Of a DNA stretch of 64,000 nucleotides, positions 14,263 to 26,878 are shown one piece after another. The first letter of the stretch is position 1, and each line of letters starts with the position of its first letter. The notes under the pieces are model-generated. The model was not told where the DNA came from. It saw only the letters and a program-made list of their open reading frames with translations, and ran no database searches. Source of the stretch: Epiperipatus broadwayi (lineage: Eukaryota > Onychophora > Udeonychophora > Euonychophora > Peripatidae); contig JAQFVV010006425.1 in NCBI GenBank assembly GCA_028023455.1, positions 374,001 through 438,000 on the forward strand. The letters are read 5' to 3'. The position numbers and the translations under genes are program-made.

Positions 14263-14561
14263 GTGAAATACTGAAAAAAAGATTAAATGAGTATGAATTA
14301 TTATATAAGCATGTGAAAAATAAAACTAATAGTAATTTAATGACTGCTTCAGTTTTCTTTGATCATGAAAGGACATGTAAATATAAGTTTAAGTTTGACA
14401 TTGAAAGTGTAAAAATTTTTCATGAAAAAAAAACATAATAAAAGAAAAAGTAAGAAGGGTAAATTTTATAAATAGGAATAAAATTAATTTAATTAATAGA
14501 TAAGCTGTTAACATTAAAATTTGGGATTTATGGAATTTGAGTTGATAATGTTTGCTTCCAT

Positions 14562-14668
14562 TTTGTTACTTGAATTTAACAACAGTTAAGGCAGGTTAAG
14601 AAATTATCCAAAAGTACTTCTGTGGATTTAAAGACTATTTATAATAGTTTATTACAATTATATTTATT
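14562..14668 (+). repeat. Dispersed repeat, partner of 60,068-60,180
   Basis: TTGCTTCCATTTT, then AATTTAACARCAGTT, a G-rich patch, GTTAAGRAATTA and AAAGTACTTCTG are shared in order with 60,068-60,180. Both copies run into a (TA)n tract on their downstream side. No coding sequence. Confidence 0.65.
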
Positions 14669-14707
14669 ATTTTTATTGTTATTACAATAGTTTTTAATTA
14701 ACAGATG

Positions 14708-14708
<1 letters not shown>

Positions 14709-14771
<63 letters not shown>
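14709..14771. repeat. Compound (TA)n(TG)n microsatellite
   Basis: About 31 bp of TA alternation passes directly into about 32 bp of TG alternation, just upstream of the RTE LINE. Confidence 0.95.
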
Positions 14772-14773
<2 letters not shown>

Positions 14774-14774
14774 T

Positions 14775-17700
14775 TATTCACATAGTATACGAACATAGAT
14801 GGGTTGCTCACCAACACGCATTAGCCAGCGTGGTGAATTTATTGGCTTTTTACCTCTGAGTTTAAGATCAAGAAACACCATGGTCTTTCTTCTCAGTGCC
14901 TGATAAGACAGAATGAATGTTTGTGTAAATGATAAATATTTTTCCAATACATATATACAATTAAGACAGACAAAAATAAAGCATGGCCCTTATTCCCAGG
15001 AGGCTGTAAAGTCACCAACCAAGGCAGCGGTTGGTGGCCGAAGGCAGAGAATGCTAAGAATCCCCTGATTGTGGACCCAGGCTGCCATTTGATGATGACT
15101 TTTTATTTAGGTACTTACAACTGCAGATCACTTTCAAGTGAAGGAAGATTGCAAGAATTAGAAGAAGAACTCTCTTATATTAAATGGGACATTATTGGAC
15201 TTTGTGAAGTTATAAAAAAAGGTGAAGAGACAATTGATTTAAAAAGTGGACATATACTCTATTATAAAGGCACAAATATTGGAAATACAAGTGGAGTAGG
15301 ATTCATTATAAATAAAAAGTGGAAGAACAATATTGTGGAGATTGATGGTGTATCAGACAGAGTGGCAAGATTAGTTATACAACTTAATAGCAGATATCAA
15401 ATGCAGATAATTCAGGTTTATGCCCCAACAAGTTCTCATAGTGATAAAGTAGTAGAAGATTTTTATATGGATGTACAAAAGGCTTTTGATCAGAGTAAAC
15501 AACATTTTAAAATCATTATGGGAGACTTTAATGCTAGAATTGGTAAACAAATGAAAGATGAAAGTGCTGTTGGTAATTTTGGTTATGGTAATAGAAATGA
15601 GAGAGGACATAGACTTGTGGAGTTTGCAGAAAAAGAAAAACTTTATATTATGAATTCATTTTTTGAGAAAAATGTTAAAAGGAAATGGACATGGAAGCAT
15701 CCAAATGAAGGTACAGCAGAATTGGATTATATTTTAACTAATAGGAAATACATATTTCAAGATTGTAATGTTCTTAATAAATTTAACCCAGGAAGTGATC
15801 ATCGATTAGTAAGGTGTAAGATACGTGTTAATGTGAAACTAGAGAGACAAAAATTATTAAGAAAAACAATATTTACAGTTGATATTCCTAATCTTCAGAA
15901 ACATTCTAATGAATTTAAATTAGAACTTAGAAATCGGTTTCAAGTATTAGTAGATTTTGAGCATAATTCAGATTTGAATGAAATTAATTTGAAAATAACT
16001 GATACACTTTTAAAAACTGCAACAAAGATAGCTGGTAGAAAAAAGCAGCAATTGACCAATAAAATTTCTACTGAGACTAGAGAATTTATGAAGAAAAGAA
16101 GGAATATGAAGATATACAAAAATGATGAATTAAAAAGAATTGAATATCTCGAATTTTGTAAAATGGTGTGGAAAAGAGTTGAAAATGATATAAGAAAGTA
16201 TACTTGTGAACTAGCAAAGAAAGCTGTAGAAGAAAATAAAAGTCTTAAGAATGTAAAACAACATTTTGGTATTGGTAGGAAATTTATATCTGCAATAAGA
16301 AAAAAAGATGAATTGTTACTAAAAAGAGAGATGACATCATGAAATTGGTAGAAGATTTTTATCAAGAATTATATAGTAATAAAGAACAAGTACCTCCTAT
16401 ATCTATTCCATCTTCTGAATTGCCCAGAATTTTAAATGAAGAAGTGAGACACACAATTAAATGTATGAAGAAGGGAAAGGCTCCAGGTAATGATGGAATT
16501 ATAATTGATATATTAAAAGAAGCAGGAGAAGAAATAGAAATTTTTTAGCAAAGTTATATACCAAATGTTTAAATGATAAAGATGTACCAGATGATTGGAA
16601 GAAGGCAGTAATAATATTAATATTTAAAAAAGGTGATAAAGAAGATATTAGAAATTACAGACTTATTAGCCTTTTATCAGTTTTATATAACATTTTTACC
16701 AAGATAATTACAACTCGTCTACAGAGAACATTGGATTTCCACCAATCAAGAGAACAAGCTGGATTTAAAAGTGGTTTTAGTATAGTAGATCATATCCAGG
16801 TGTTGAGAGAAGTTATAGAAATGTCAAATGAATATGAGTTGTCATTATGTTTTGTATTTGTAGATTATGAAAAGGCATTTGATTCTATAAACATTTCTTC
16901 AGTGATTAAAGCATTGGATCATCAAGGTATAGATCCAGGATATTGTCATATTTTGAAAAATATTTATAAAAATGCAACAGCAACAATTAGATTACATAAT
17001 GATACTGGGAAAGTCAACATTGAGAAAGGTGTAAGACAAGGTGACTCCATATCTCCAAAACTTTTTACAGCAGTGCTGCAAGAAGTATTTTGTGGATTAA
17101 AATGGGAAACTAAAGGAGTGAAAGTAAATGGAGATTATTTAAGTCATTTAGATTTCACAGATGATGTAGTTGTTTTTGCAAATAATGCTTCAGAGCTGTA
17201 GGATATGTTGCAGGAATTATCAGATGAAAGTAGGAAAGTAAGACTAAAGATAAATGTTAAAAAGATTAAAGTAATGTTTAATCGATTTGCTCAAAATATG
17301 AAAATAAAGATTGATTATGATGAATTAGAAGAAGTTAACAGTTACAAATACCTTGGTCAGATTATTAATACAGATGGAAACATAATGGAAGAAATTAATC
17401 ATAGAATTAAACTTGGTTGGAGTGCTTTTGGTAGAAATAACTTGATACTAAAAGGAAATATGCCTATGTGTTTGACAAGGAAGGTTTTTAATAAATGTGT
17501 TTTACCAGTTCTTACTTATGGATCTGAGACTTGGACACTTAATAGAAGAGCAATACAGAGACTTCAGACCACTCAAAGAAATATGGAGAGATGTATGTTG
17601 GGAGTAACAAGAAGAGATCAAAAACGCAATGTATGGGTAAGAGAACAAATGGGTGTTACTGACCTCATTGAAAAAATTAAAAGATTGAAGTGGAGTTGGG

Positions 17701-17942
17701 CTGGACATATTACTAGAAGAGATGATAATAGATGGACAATTGAAATTTTAAACTGGATTCCAAGAGATTGTAAAAGATCCAGAAAGAGACCACATGTGAG
17801 ATGGATGGATGAAATAAGAAAGTGTGCAGGGGTGATGTGGAGAAGAGAAGCTGAAGATCGGAAAAGATGGATTAAACTTGGAGAGACCTTCATCCTGCAG
17901 TGGATTGATAATGGTTGATAATGATGATGATTATGATGATAT
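14775..17942 (+). mobile_element. Near-full-length RTE-clade LINE
   Basis: The element has an untranslated leader (about 14,775-15,091) with the CAACACGCATTAGCCAGCG and TGGTGG-type blocks common before RTE endonucleases. One apurinic endonuclease plus reverse transcriptase reading frame follows, broken in three places. The 3' end is a short GATAATGATGATGATTATGATGAT tandem tail rather than poly(A), as is usual for RTE elements. The total of about 3.2 kb is normal for the clade. The 5' edge is approximate and I found no clear target-site duplication. Confidence 0.85.
15071..17918 (+). pseudogene. RTE LINE endonuclease-reverse transcriptase, two frameshifts and one stop
   Basis: The protein nicks target DNA and reverse-transcribes its own RNA at the nick. 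The endonuclease comes first: YNCRS (about 15,113), GLCEV (about 15,199), GDFNARIG (15,522), DYILTN (15,726) and SDHRLV (15,793) keep the catalytic Asn, Glu, Asp and His. The RT follows, with motif A FVDYEKAFD (about 16,858), RQGDSISP (about 17,035) and motif C FTDD (about 17,152), where FADD is usual. The RTE C-terminal block WSWAGHITRRDDNRW is intact. The first likely Met is at 15,092 or 15,095; the frame opens with GTG at 15,071. Breaks are: a frame change within the A-rich stretch about 16,300-16,338; another at the T6 run 16,541-16,546; and TAG at 17,199-17,201. All else is open to TGA at 17,916, so the copy is fairly young but dead. GenBank often labels such proteins craniofacial development protein 2-like. 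Confidence 0.85.
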
Positions 17943-18365
17943 ATAATGCTGATATACTGAAACATGCTGATTATCATAATTGCCTTAGCCATATAGACCA
18001 TTAACGCACTGGCCAAATATAAATTTAATTTCTAAGAAATAAATAAAAATGAAATTAAATTTAGTACCTAGACTTTAAAGGATAAGATACATTTGCACTA
18101 TTCAGGTTTAATCATAAAAAAATCCAAACAACGATCTATACCACTAATCCATACAATTACCTGGTATGCTCTAATCTTGCTAAGAAGGCAAAACTCTATG
18201 AACTGTTACAGAGAGAAAGAGATATATAAATAAATAAAATAGCTTATTCTAAATAACTTTAAATAATTCATAGGATTGTCCTACTATAATTATATAGTTT
18301 TAATTGAATAATTTAAAAATCTTACAACACTAACCTGTTTTGAAATAAAGCCCACAATTTGTATG
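17943..18365. other. A+T-rich noncoding stretch
   Basis: Nothing recognised. Confidence 0.5.
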
Positions 18366-18367
18366 AA

Positions 18368-18425
18368 AAGGATAGATAACACAGGTTAGTAAACAGGTCT
18401 ATTAACCTGTGTTATCTTCTATCTT
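18368..18425. repeat. Stable hairpin
   Basis: GATAACACAGGTTA (18,375-18,388) and its exact complement (18,403-18,416) flank a 14-nt loop. Pairing continues imperfectly outward (GGATA/CTATC). No gene sits next to it, so I do not call it a terminator. Confidence 0.7.
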
Positions 18426-18622
18426 TTGTGTAATTACTAATAACTTCTTGTATTTAGAAACTTTAAATAAAGTTTAAAATTTTTGACACATTCAATATTT
18501 AATGAATAGATGATAAAAATAGTCCAACATATTTTCACATGTTATTTAGATATTTATAAAACATTTCCTGCATTCTTTTATTAGTCTTACTCATTATTAT
18601 GCAGTTCAAATATTATATAATT

Positions 18623-18765
18623 ACTATATCTTGTGTTGGGAGTTAAAGTATTCATTTATTATTAACACTCGTAAAAAGCACATGCACAATAGCTTGAAAA
18701 GGCTGATCTTTAATGTATTACAATTTATAAAACATAGCGCTATAAAAATAAATGCTTATTTACAT
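18623..18765 (+). repeat. Half-copy of the P palindrome family
   Basis: Nearly identical to one arm of the palindrome at 39.4-40.0 kb. It runs from ACTATATCTTGTGTTGGGAG through GTAAAAAGCACATGCACAAT and GGCTGATCTTTAATGTATTA to TAAAAATAAATGCTTATTTA. Only one arm is present here. Confidence 0.8.
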
Positions 18766-20970
18766 AATTACTTATACAAACTTAGAAGTTCACGTATATA
18801 ATAATTACTGCCTCATTCTGCACAAATGCATCCTAAGGTTTGAACTTGTAAGACACATTAAATTTTTTACATATGATTAAAATTTAAAACGAGGTTAAGA
18901 TTTTTTTTATATATAGTCAATCTTTTTATTCAAACTACTGTTTGGTAAATATATGTCTAGTCTAATAAAAAAAAATGAAACTTATAGAAACCGTCAGCCA
19001 TCACCCAGCTGCTGAATGGCTGATGTAAGTGATAAAACTAATTTGCAAATAATATACCAACGATATGAAGTGGGGGGGGGGCAACATTATATTTCTAAAC
19101 ATTGTCTAACAAAACTTCTATTAAATTTTCTCAGCATATATACACATTTCTATTTAGTCTATTTTATTTTAGGTTAGCACAAATACTTTTATAAATATAT
19201 AAACTTAAATTTAACCAGGGAATAAAGCCATGACAATAAATAAAATTAAACATTGCAAAAAATAATAATAATAATAAATAAATAAACAATTTTCAAGAAA
19301 TACTTTTAAAAATAAAATAATATATATACTTGGTAAAGTTAAGCTCAGTAAATAAAATCATGGTCAAACATTGCTTGATTAGATTTAAATCTAAAAACTT
19401 AATGATAACAGACATTTAGTTGCATAATTAATAAACCAAGTCGTCATTGCTTCTGATTTTATTTATTATAGCTTGATAATATTTGCTATATCACATATAG
19501 TTTACGTATAAAAATGCAATGAAAATATGTATTTGAAAAATGAGTTTTCATGAAAAAGATATTTAAATGTACTCAAATTCAAATTATGCTGTGTTAACTT
19601 TTGATTTTAGAAAGATAAGATTTTAATCAAATTTATTGGATTCTAACAAGATAAGTGATAGCAATTGGACAGGGTTAATCATTTCTATTAGTAGTTCTCT
19701 CGAAAGAACACAAACACAATGTGATTGAGTTGACTACGCTCGCGGACTATCTCACTATTTTAACCACGTATTTCAACATACTAATTCAGTTTCGCGGCTA
19801 ATTCGCCTTTCATTTCTCAATGCTAGCCTGCGCAAATAAAATGGAGATGTGAATAGCCGATGACTCTGCAGAATGTATCTTAACTGTTTGGTGGCTTGTT
19901 AGTTCTTTTTAATATTCTGAACGAAAGATTCCATTTACAATAATAAAATGAAAGAAAGAAAAAATGTTTTTTAATTAAGTAGCGAAAGATTTTTGAGTTC
20001 TATAATATATATATATGAGACTACTTTTTTTTAAAATGACATATAGTGTTAAAGCAATTTAATTGAGTTAATATTTATTTCTTCTATCATTTTATTTCAT
20101 TTTAATCTCATATATATATATCCTTTTTTGTTGTTTCTACTATTTAAAAAGTAATAAACCGAATCAATCGTCGCTCTTGAGATTATGAGTTCTGATCAAA
20201 TGATTTTTAATACTTGACTTCGTTCACTCAAATCCTGTCATAAACCGTACAAAATTTTCTATCGTGTAAGCAGTTATGTAAATCATAAAGCGGAGTAACT
20301 AGTCAATAGATACTGTGTCGAAATGATGTCATTATTATCTATTGTTTTCCATTGCTTGAAACGCGCCTAAACAATTTATTTCATTGTAGAATATTACTAA
20401 TCAAATTTTATTATTTATATTTATTCAAAAATAAGTTTATTTATAAACATCAATATATAATAAATATTTGCGCATACATATATAAATAATATAGGAATCA
20501 AATAAAATATTGTCCGTTTTAGAAAGTAAGGCACCAACAAGTAAATATTTTGCCTTTTCATTTTTTATTTAGCCTTTTTTTGCAATGCAATAGTAATTAT
20601 CTGACAAAAAAAAAGCAATTAAATTCTCTGGTAGAATGCAATCGCTTTTCAATGTTGATTTTAAAAATAAACGTGATAACAATATTATAAGAAATGATAA
20701 GTTTGTGTGGCTGAACCGAGAAGCATTATTTATTGGAGTTATATAGAAGAATAATCACAATTACCTGAAAATAGATATTTTTCTTTTCTGGTTTCAGTTA
20801 TTTTGGTACACTTTTATCAATTATTATTATATATATTTGATTACTTTTGTATATGGTGTCAATTTTAAGTTTTACTGAATTTCATTAGTCATAAAAATTC
20901 AATTTAATCTTAAAATATATTATGAGCCACGGTTAAATGGACTTTCTCAGAAGAAGAAAGTAAAGTTAGT
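18766..20970. other. Noncoding; CpG-bearing patches near 19.7-19.9 and 20.15-20.35 kb
   Basis: A 10-base G run ends at 19,081, preceded by a TCAGCCAT/ATGGCTGA hairpin (18,994-19,023). The stretches 19,690-19,880 and 20,155-20,370 hold several CpG-containing words in an otherwise CpG-poor region, which could mark regulatory DNA. A (TA)n inverted pair lies at about 20,003-20,121. No gene is recognised. Confidence 0.45.
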
Positions 20971-20974
20971 AATT

Positions 20975-21490
20975 ATGAATTAGAAGTTAACAATTATAAA
21001 TACCTTTGAAAATTTTTTAGAATTTAATTTGATAAAAATGGTTTTGGTAGAAATCATTTAATATTAAATACAAATATGCGCATGTGTTTAAAAAGGATAA
21101 TTTGTATTAGAAGTGATGCATCACTTATTACTCATGGATCTGAGAACTTGACAATAAATAAAAGATCAAAGACTTCAAGTTTTTCAACAAAATGTTGAAA
21201 GATGTGTGTGAGAAATATTAAAAAGAGATTGGCATGAAATACATAGTTAAAAGATTAAACAGGTATCACTAACATTATTAAAGAATTTAAGAGACTAAAA
21301 TTTAGCTGGGATGGACATATTGCTAAAAGAAATGTTAATAGATAGATAATTTAAGTTTGAAATTGGACCTAGATCAAAATGAAGACTACATGTGAGATGG
21401 ATGGATGAAATAAGAAAGCTTAGTGAGAAGTGAGATGCTATAAATCAGAGAGAGAACCTTTATTTTGCAGTTGATTAATAATAAATGAAA
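20975..21490 (+). pseudogene. Decayed 3' fragment of the RTE LINE family
   Basis: It follows the intact element from GAATTAGAAGTTAACAATTA to the 3' end with many indels. Matching blocks include CTCATGGATCTGAGA, AGCTGGGATGGACATATT and ACATGTGAGATGGATGGATG, and the end TTTTGCAGTTGATTAATAAT. It lacks the endonuclease and the RT palm. An old copy in the same orientation as the 15-18 kb element. Confidence 0.8.
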
Positions 21491-24400
21491 CTCCTGATGG
21501 GCATGATAGAAAATATATATTTAATTACTATTTTACTGTTGAAATCCAAAATTTATTTTTGTAAATTTATATAGTGTAATTTTTATGTATTTATTTATTT
21601 ATTGTCCAGGACTTCTCCTTACTGCTAAAATCAGAATTCCCTTCCTATCATTTATTTCTATAACTATAAAACTATAACTATATATATCATTAGGAAAACT
21701 CTCACAACAAGCAATGACGAACATAATATTTCATTTAAATAATGAAATAACTACCCTTATATAATTTAAGAATCCTAAAAATAAAAACATTAACCAAATT
21801 GCGTTAACTTAAAATAATTGATGCTATCCTATGGCTATCTTAGGGATCATAAGTATTCTGTTCAAAAATCCAATATAACAATTAGATTGATAATTATATA
21901 ATTGAATCGCAAGAGGGATTTTACTGGGATCCAACCATTTAATAAAAACATACTATTACAAACCTTGATTAACCTCCTACTGTAAACTTAATCTAACTAT
22001 AATAATAAGACATGGAAATTAAGTCTCATTATCTACTCATTACCTTTTCTTAAATAATTTAATCTACTTTTCCTAAGATTTATTCTCATACTTATGTTAA
22101 CAACAATTACTCTAGAATATTTATTTTCTTATAATCAAAGCTTCAGCACACCATTATTATCAACAAACTCTAATTCAAATAAATACATTTCTTACTTAGT
22201 TAGAATTCACCCACTGTAATTATCTCCTTCAGAATTACAAACCTTAAAATATATTTGGTTAGAAACTTGTATTCTGAAATTATATAATACTTTTAAATTA
22301 TGGTAGAAGATATATTTCAACTTAAGTTGGAAAATTAGAATGTGACTCTCAAACATATTGCTAATGTCTATTATATGCTCTCTATTTTGTAATATTTAGT
22401 AGTATTTTTTATATGGCTCTTCAAAATTCTTTTGCTCTAATAAAAATATGAAGTACCATAAGCTTTTTTTATTATAGATATAATTTAAAGCAATTGATAG
22501 TTAATGTATTAATTATAAACTCTTAAGCATAGCTTCTCAATCATAATTTGGTATACGCAATTTATGTAGATAATGTGCTTTGTTGATATGACCTTGTGAT
22601 GGAAATGACTCTCAGGCTCAATAAAATTACTATGATAAAGTTTAAATCAAAATATTCATTTATGTACAACACTAAGAATAAATAACAAAAAATTATACAT
22701 ATAAAGTTAAAAACTTCATTAACAATAAAAAATAAGCATTAAATTGTTTTACATTGACAACAAATTATTTACATTCTTTACAATGGTTATTATATAAAAT
22801 CAACCCCTCTCCTAGTTAGTCTCTGGAGTTTTTTTAAAGTATAAGTTTATTATTTTATTATCATGTATGCTTTCATATTGATCTCATGATGAGTTATCTG
22901 GTGGCTATCTTCTTAGTCCTTTTTCTTAATACCTGATAGTCATATTTCTCAATATCATCCGAAAATAGTACCATTTAAATCGTATTTCATATTACCAAAT
23001 TTGATATAAAATATTTACTATAATTTAAGCAACAAAACCTTTGTTATTGTGATAATAAAAAATTATAAAACAATATTCATAGTGTAATTGAAATGAATAC
23101 TAAGCTAAGCACTTTTTCCATATCATGCAATTCATTTATGCCTCCATTCTGTTTACCACTTACATTTTATAGTGTTTTTTTTATTTCAGTTATTTTTACT
23201 CATCTAGTAATTTATTCAAATTACTATTCAAACATAAAATATTTGTTTTGTACATGGTTTTATCTTCAAGTAAATCTATCAAGATTTAGGAAGAAATTAT
23301 AAAATCCTTTAAATATTTTAGCTACCTTTGATGCCTCCTATATTATTATTTACCTAAAACTTTATCGATGAGAAACTAATATTATTAAATACTGTATTCA
23401 ATAGTATATCCTAATAAAAAGAATAAAGTTTTTTTTTTAAATATAGAGTGCCACATTTTGGCAGTCAGTCATTTTCTTAATGATTCTACCCCTATTTTAC
23501 CCTGGCTTCTTCCCTGAGCACTTACATTATATATTATCCTCAATTCTTTGTAGGAAACCCTCCCATCTCTTTCCAATAATATATGAATATCACACAGATT
23601 CCTACCACTTAATATTCCTCAGTTCTTCAAGATGATATTTTATCCTATTTTGGAATTTTAACTCATCTTCCTCAATTGCGTATTTGGCATCTATTACTCT
23701 ACTAATTCTAGATGAACAACTTAATATAATGTTCCCCATGTGATAATTTTTGTCCTTATCTATGATAATGTTACACAACAAATAATCTCTTTCAATTATT
23801 ATTATCAATAGGATATTTTTATATAACAAATGAGATCAGATATTGACTTACATCAACATACATTCTTTCTTACTTTTATAAATACATTATATTTTACAAT
23901 AAGTTTGTCATTCCTTTCAAATCACCCCATTTCACTTAATTTCTTAAAGTATATACTGGTCAAAATATACAGTTACCATTATGTTTCCCCCCCACACACT
24001 TTCCATTATAACTCATGATTATTCTCTTCCTATATTTAGGCATACCTTTAACATTATATACCAAATTGCAAACATATTTTTTTTAAATTGTCACTATGAC
24101 AAATACTTTGTGTTTATATTTCATTTTAAACAAGAAAAATATTAGTAATAAATTTAAAATTAATTTTTTTTTTTAAAAAACCCATTTCCAGTTTCTATTT
24201 TAATATTACAATGTTTACCCTGTAAATATTTACTGTTCTTTGCACATTTGTGTTTTTCCTCTCTTCATATTGCAAAAAGACATATATAGTTAAACAAAAC
24301 ATCAAACAACAAGCACAAATAACAGGACAAAATTTTCAATCACATGTATTCTTCCTAGCTAGTTTTAAAGTTGCATTGCATATAATCCTGATCTTCACAA

Positions 24401-25815
24401 TCTACTATAAAAAGTTTAATGAATATTCTAAATAAATGTCCACTTTATTCTCCCATGCTACACAAACTTTTAAACATGTTCAAATAAGTCATCAATAAGT
24501 TTACTTTCTGATTTCTCTCCTTTTCTGTTATTCATTAGTCTTGTAAAAAAATTAAAAACATATTGGATAAATTCATTTAATTTTCTAACTTGTAGTACCT
24601 TATCTTTGTAACTATCATTTACACTTCAAAAGTTATACAGATTTTTGTTTTCCATTTTAATATTCAGTTATTAAAAGGCTATCATAAAAGTTCATCTTCT
24701 ATTTAAACATAAGAAATTTTAATTTAAGTTTTATTTATCTTTTTTTTATATTAAGTATATGATAAATATTTTCTTTAAATTTTGCAAATTATTTTTTATG
24801 TATCACTGTTTAATTCACACAAAGATGAGCTTTTCTTGCATTTACTACTCATGATTAACTAATTATTTTTAATGTTCTACAATTTATTTCTATTAGCTTT
24901 AAAAATTTATCTTTAAGAATTTTTAATCTGTTTTTCACATTTAATCTATGATTAATAAAAACACTTAATTTAGCCTAGACAAATGAATGTTTTCTTATGT
25001 GGCTATCATTATGTTTATCTCTGAAGCACTGAAGTTGTATTTCCCTTCTCGTGGCTATTCTAGGTAAAACTAAAATAACAAATTTGATTTTTCAAACTCC
25101 TTTGTAGTATTATCATGGCTAGAAGTAGATGATCAGAATTGGTAACCAGGTTACAATGAAGATTAATTTACTCACTCCATAGTATTAATAATTGCTTTAA
25201 AAAATATTTCATATCCTTAAATAGCTTTGTGAATATGATTTTTTTTTTGCTTAATACTTTAAATATTTTAAGTTTTATAATTGTTTTTGCAAAGAAAGCA
25301 AAAATCAAGACTGCTATCTAGTTTATCAGTTTTCTTGAAATTTTTCTCTCCCAGATCGTCTGTTGTGTTTTTTTCTTAAAAACCACAGGATAAATTGATG
25401 TGAGAAAACTATTTACTAAACTTTCATTCGCCAATCTCCCAAATCAACTATTATAACTTTTAAACAAAATGTTTTTTTGTTTTTATTTGAAATATTAAAA
25501 TCAATAAATATTTTACAAATGAAATTAATTTAAATCATTTCTTTAAGACCAAGTTTCAGTTCTGATCATCTTTTTAATAAATGATATTATTAATTGAATT
25601 GATTTCTAAAGTTTAATAATAAATATTTTTGTTTACAAGATATTACAATTACAATATTTTTAAAATAAATTCTTATCTTCTGGTAGATAATTGTTCCTTC
25701 TTATGTTAACTACAATTTTAGATCTTTAGCATTTAAAGGAACATTGCATGAAAATAAATTAAAGTCAAATTTATAAGTAATGATGTTTATTTAAATGAAC
25801 AAATATTGTATTAAA
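21491..25815. other. A+T-rich noncoding stretch with a possible coding relic
   Basis: No intact gene is recognised. On the minus strand, 23,829-23,460 gives a peptide-like run containing SRISRVIDAKYAIEEDEL and later RWEGFLQRIEDNI. It is broken by stops and frame changes and looks like a transposon relic of unknown family. A T11/A6 junction lies near 24,164-24,180. The stretch 21,600-22,260 has a different, CpG-poor and C-rich texture without an identifiable source. Confidence 0.4.
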
Positions 25816-25817
25816 AA

Positions 25818-26005
25818 CTATATAATGGACATGTGTTTGAACCAGGAAACCCCAAGATAGTATGCTCTGAAGCCAACAACTGCAAAAGCAAAGTCAAGGA
25901 GGCGTATTTTATTATCAGTGACAACTATTCCATCAATAGATGCTACACATGCTTTTCTATCTCGAAAAAATGGACAAACTAAGTTGCATATTTTATTAGT
26001 TAACA
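25818..26005 (-). pseudogene. Unidentified coding relic, partner of 30,555-30,684
   Basis: The minus-strand frame reads CPFFRDRKACVASIDGIVV and then TDNKIRLLDFAFAVV before TAG. A related stretch in the same reading frame occurs on the plus strand at 30.56-30.68 kb (PFFRDLEACVLSVNGMDV). Conservation in one frame in two places suggests a real multi-copy protein, presumably from a transposable element. I do not recognise the family; a likeness of DGIVVTDNK to NHL-repeat motifs is too short to rely on. Confidence 0.45.
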
Positions 26006-26009
26006 ATAC

Positions 26010-26335
26010 TACATAAATGATTTATTACTTATGTTGGCCATGAATATGAGGGAAAACCTCAAAAGCGCTCGACCCATTTAATTGTTTTTGGTTTTTGCAG
26101 CTTCTTCGTCAGCGGGTAAATCGCTTTTATATGCTAATAGATTATAATATAAATTATTTATAACTAACAATGATTATTAAATCTCTACAGAATTCTCTTT
26201 TTAATTTTTATGTATTAAGTCATTTATTACTGTTATACCCAAGTTTATAGCATTATTATTATTTCAATTATAAATTTAAAATTTTGAAGCTATAGTTTAC
26301 ATTTTATATGCTATTCTTACATGTATAATCTATCA
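26010..26335. other. Noncoding stretch
   Basis: On the minus strand, CCCGCTGACGAAGAAGCTGC (about 26,119) resembles the tails found in several retroelement 3' regions. Nothing more can be said. Confidence 0.3.
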
Positions 26336-26339
26336 AAAG

Positions 26340-26386
26340 GTTACAATATATATATATATTGTAACGATATATAAATATGTCGTTAC
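26340..26386. repeat. Two overlapping hairpins
   Basis: GTTACAAT(AT)nATTGTAAC (26,340-26,365) is a perfect palindrome. It overlaps GTAACGA/TCGTTAC (26,361-26,386), so only one of the two can extrude at a time. Confidence 0.7.
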
Positions 26387-26820
26387 ATTAATTTAAAATA
26401 AAAACTTAATAAAAGTTCGCAAATAAAAGTAAAAAACTAAACACTAAAATTAAAATATTGTTAAACGTATATATTTGCACAGATGCTAACCTTTAAAAAT
26501 ATTTTTTTCATAAACAAAAAAAAAAAAAGTATTTGAACATATTTTTTTTAATAAAAAAATACAAGATTGAAATATAAAAATATTTTAATAAAAAAATAAC
26601 GTAAGTTAAAATAAAAACAGGTATTAATTAATTCCTGTAATCTATAAATGGAAATGATTGTTTATTAATTATCTAAATGCTGTTTAATTAAAAAGTCAGA
26701 TGAAAAGTTAGATAAGAGAAGAAAGAGATTTTAGCTTGACCAATGGAAGCAAATAAAGGCCCGGACCATAACGAAAAAACAGAACAGTGACATTTTTGTT
26801 CATGGAATCCATAGGAGGAC
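26387..26820. other. A+T-rich noncoding stretch
   Basis: No feature is recognised before the TATA-like sequence. Confidence 0.5.
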
Positions 26821-26878
26821 TATAAAAGGAAAAATATTGAGTTCCAGTCAGTTTTTTCCAACTTGATTTTGGTGAGTC
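26819..26878 (+). promoter_or_regulatory. Core-promoter-like TATA box plus initiator
   Basis: CTATAAAAGG places its first T of TATA at 26,821. The arthropod-type initiator GTCAGTTT puts its A at 26,850, 29 nt downstream, which is ideal spacing. A consensus splice donor (G/GTGAGT) follows at 26,871-26,877, and the strong hairpin GTGAG...CTCAC with CGACAAG/CTTGTCG lies at 26,872-26,912. It could drive a transcript through the XPD-like relic, or be an accidental combination. Confidence 0.4.

Noticed and set aside
15371-18016. Minus-strand open frames under the RTE LINE
   Set aside because: They are antisense to the endonuclease-RT frame. The same antisense pattern at 9.2 and 32.7 kb helped reveal RTE relics but is not itself coding.
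18368-18425. Transcription terminator
   Set aside because: A strong hairpin, but no gene ends here and rho-independent termination is not expected in animal nuclear DNA.
21580-22260. Possible nuclear copy of mitochondrial rRNA (ATCCCTAAGATAG on the minus strand)
   Set aside because: The likeness to the conserved 16S word covers only about a dozen bases, and the flanks do not follow 16S sequence.
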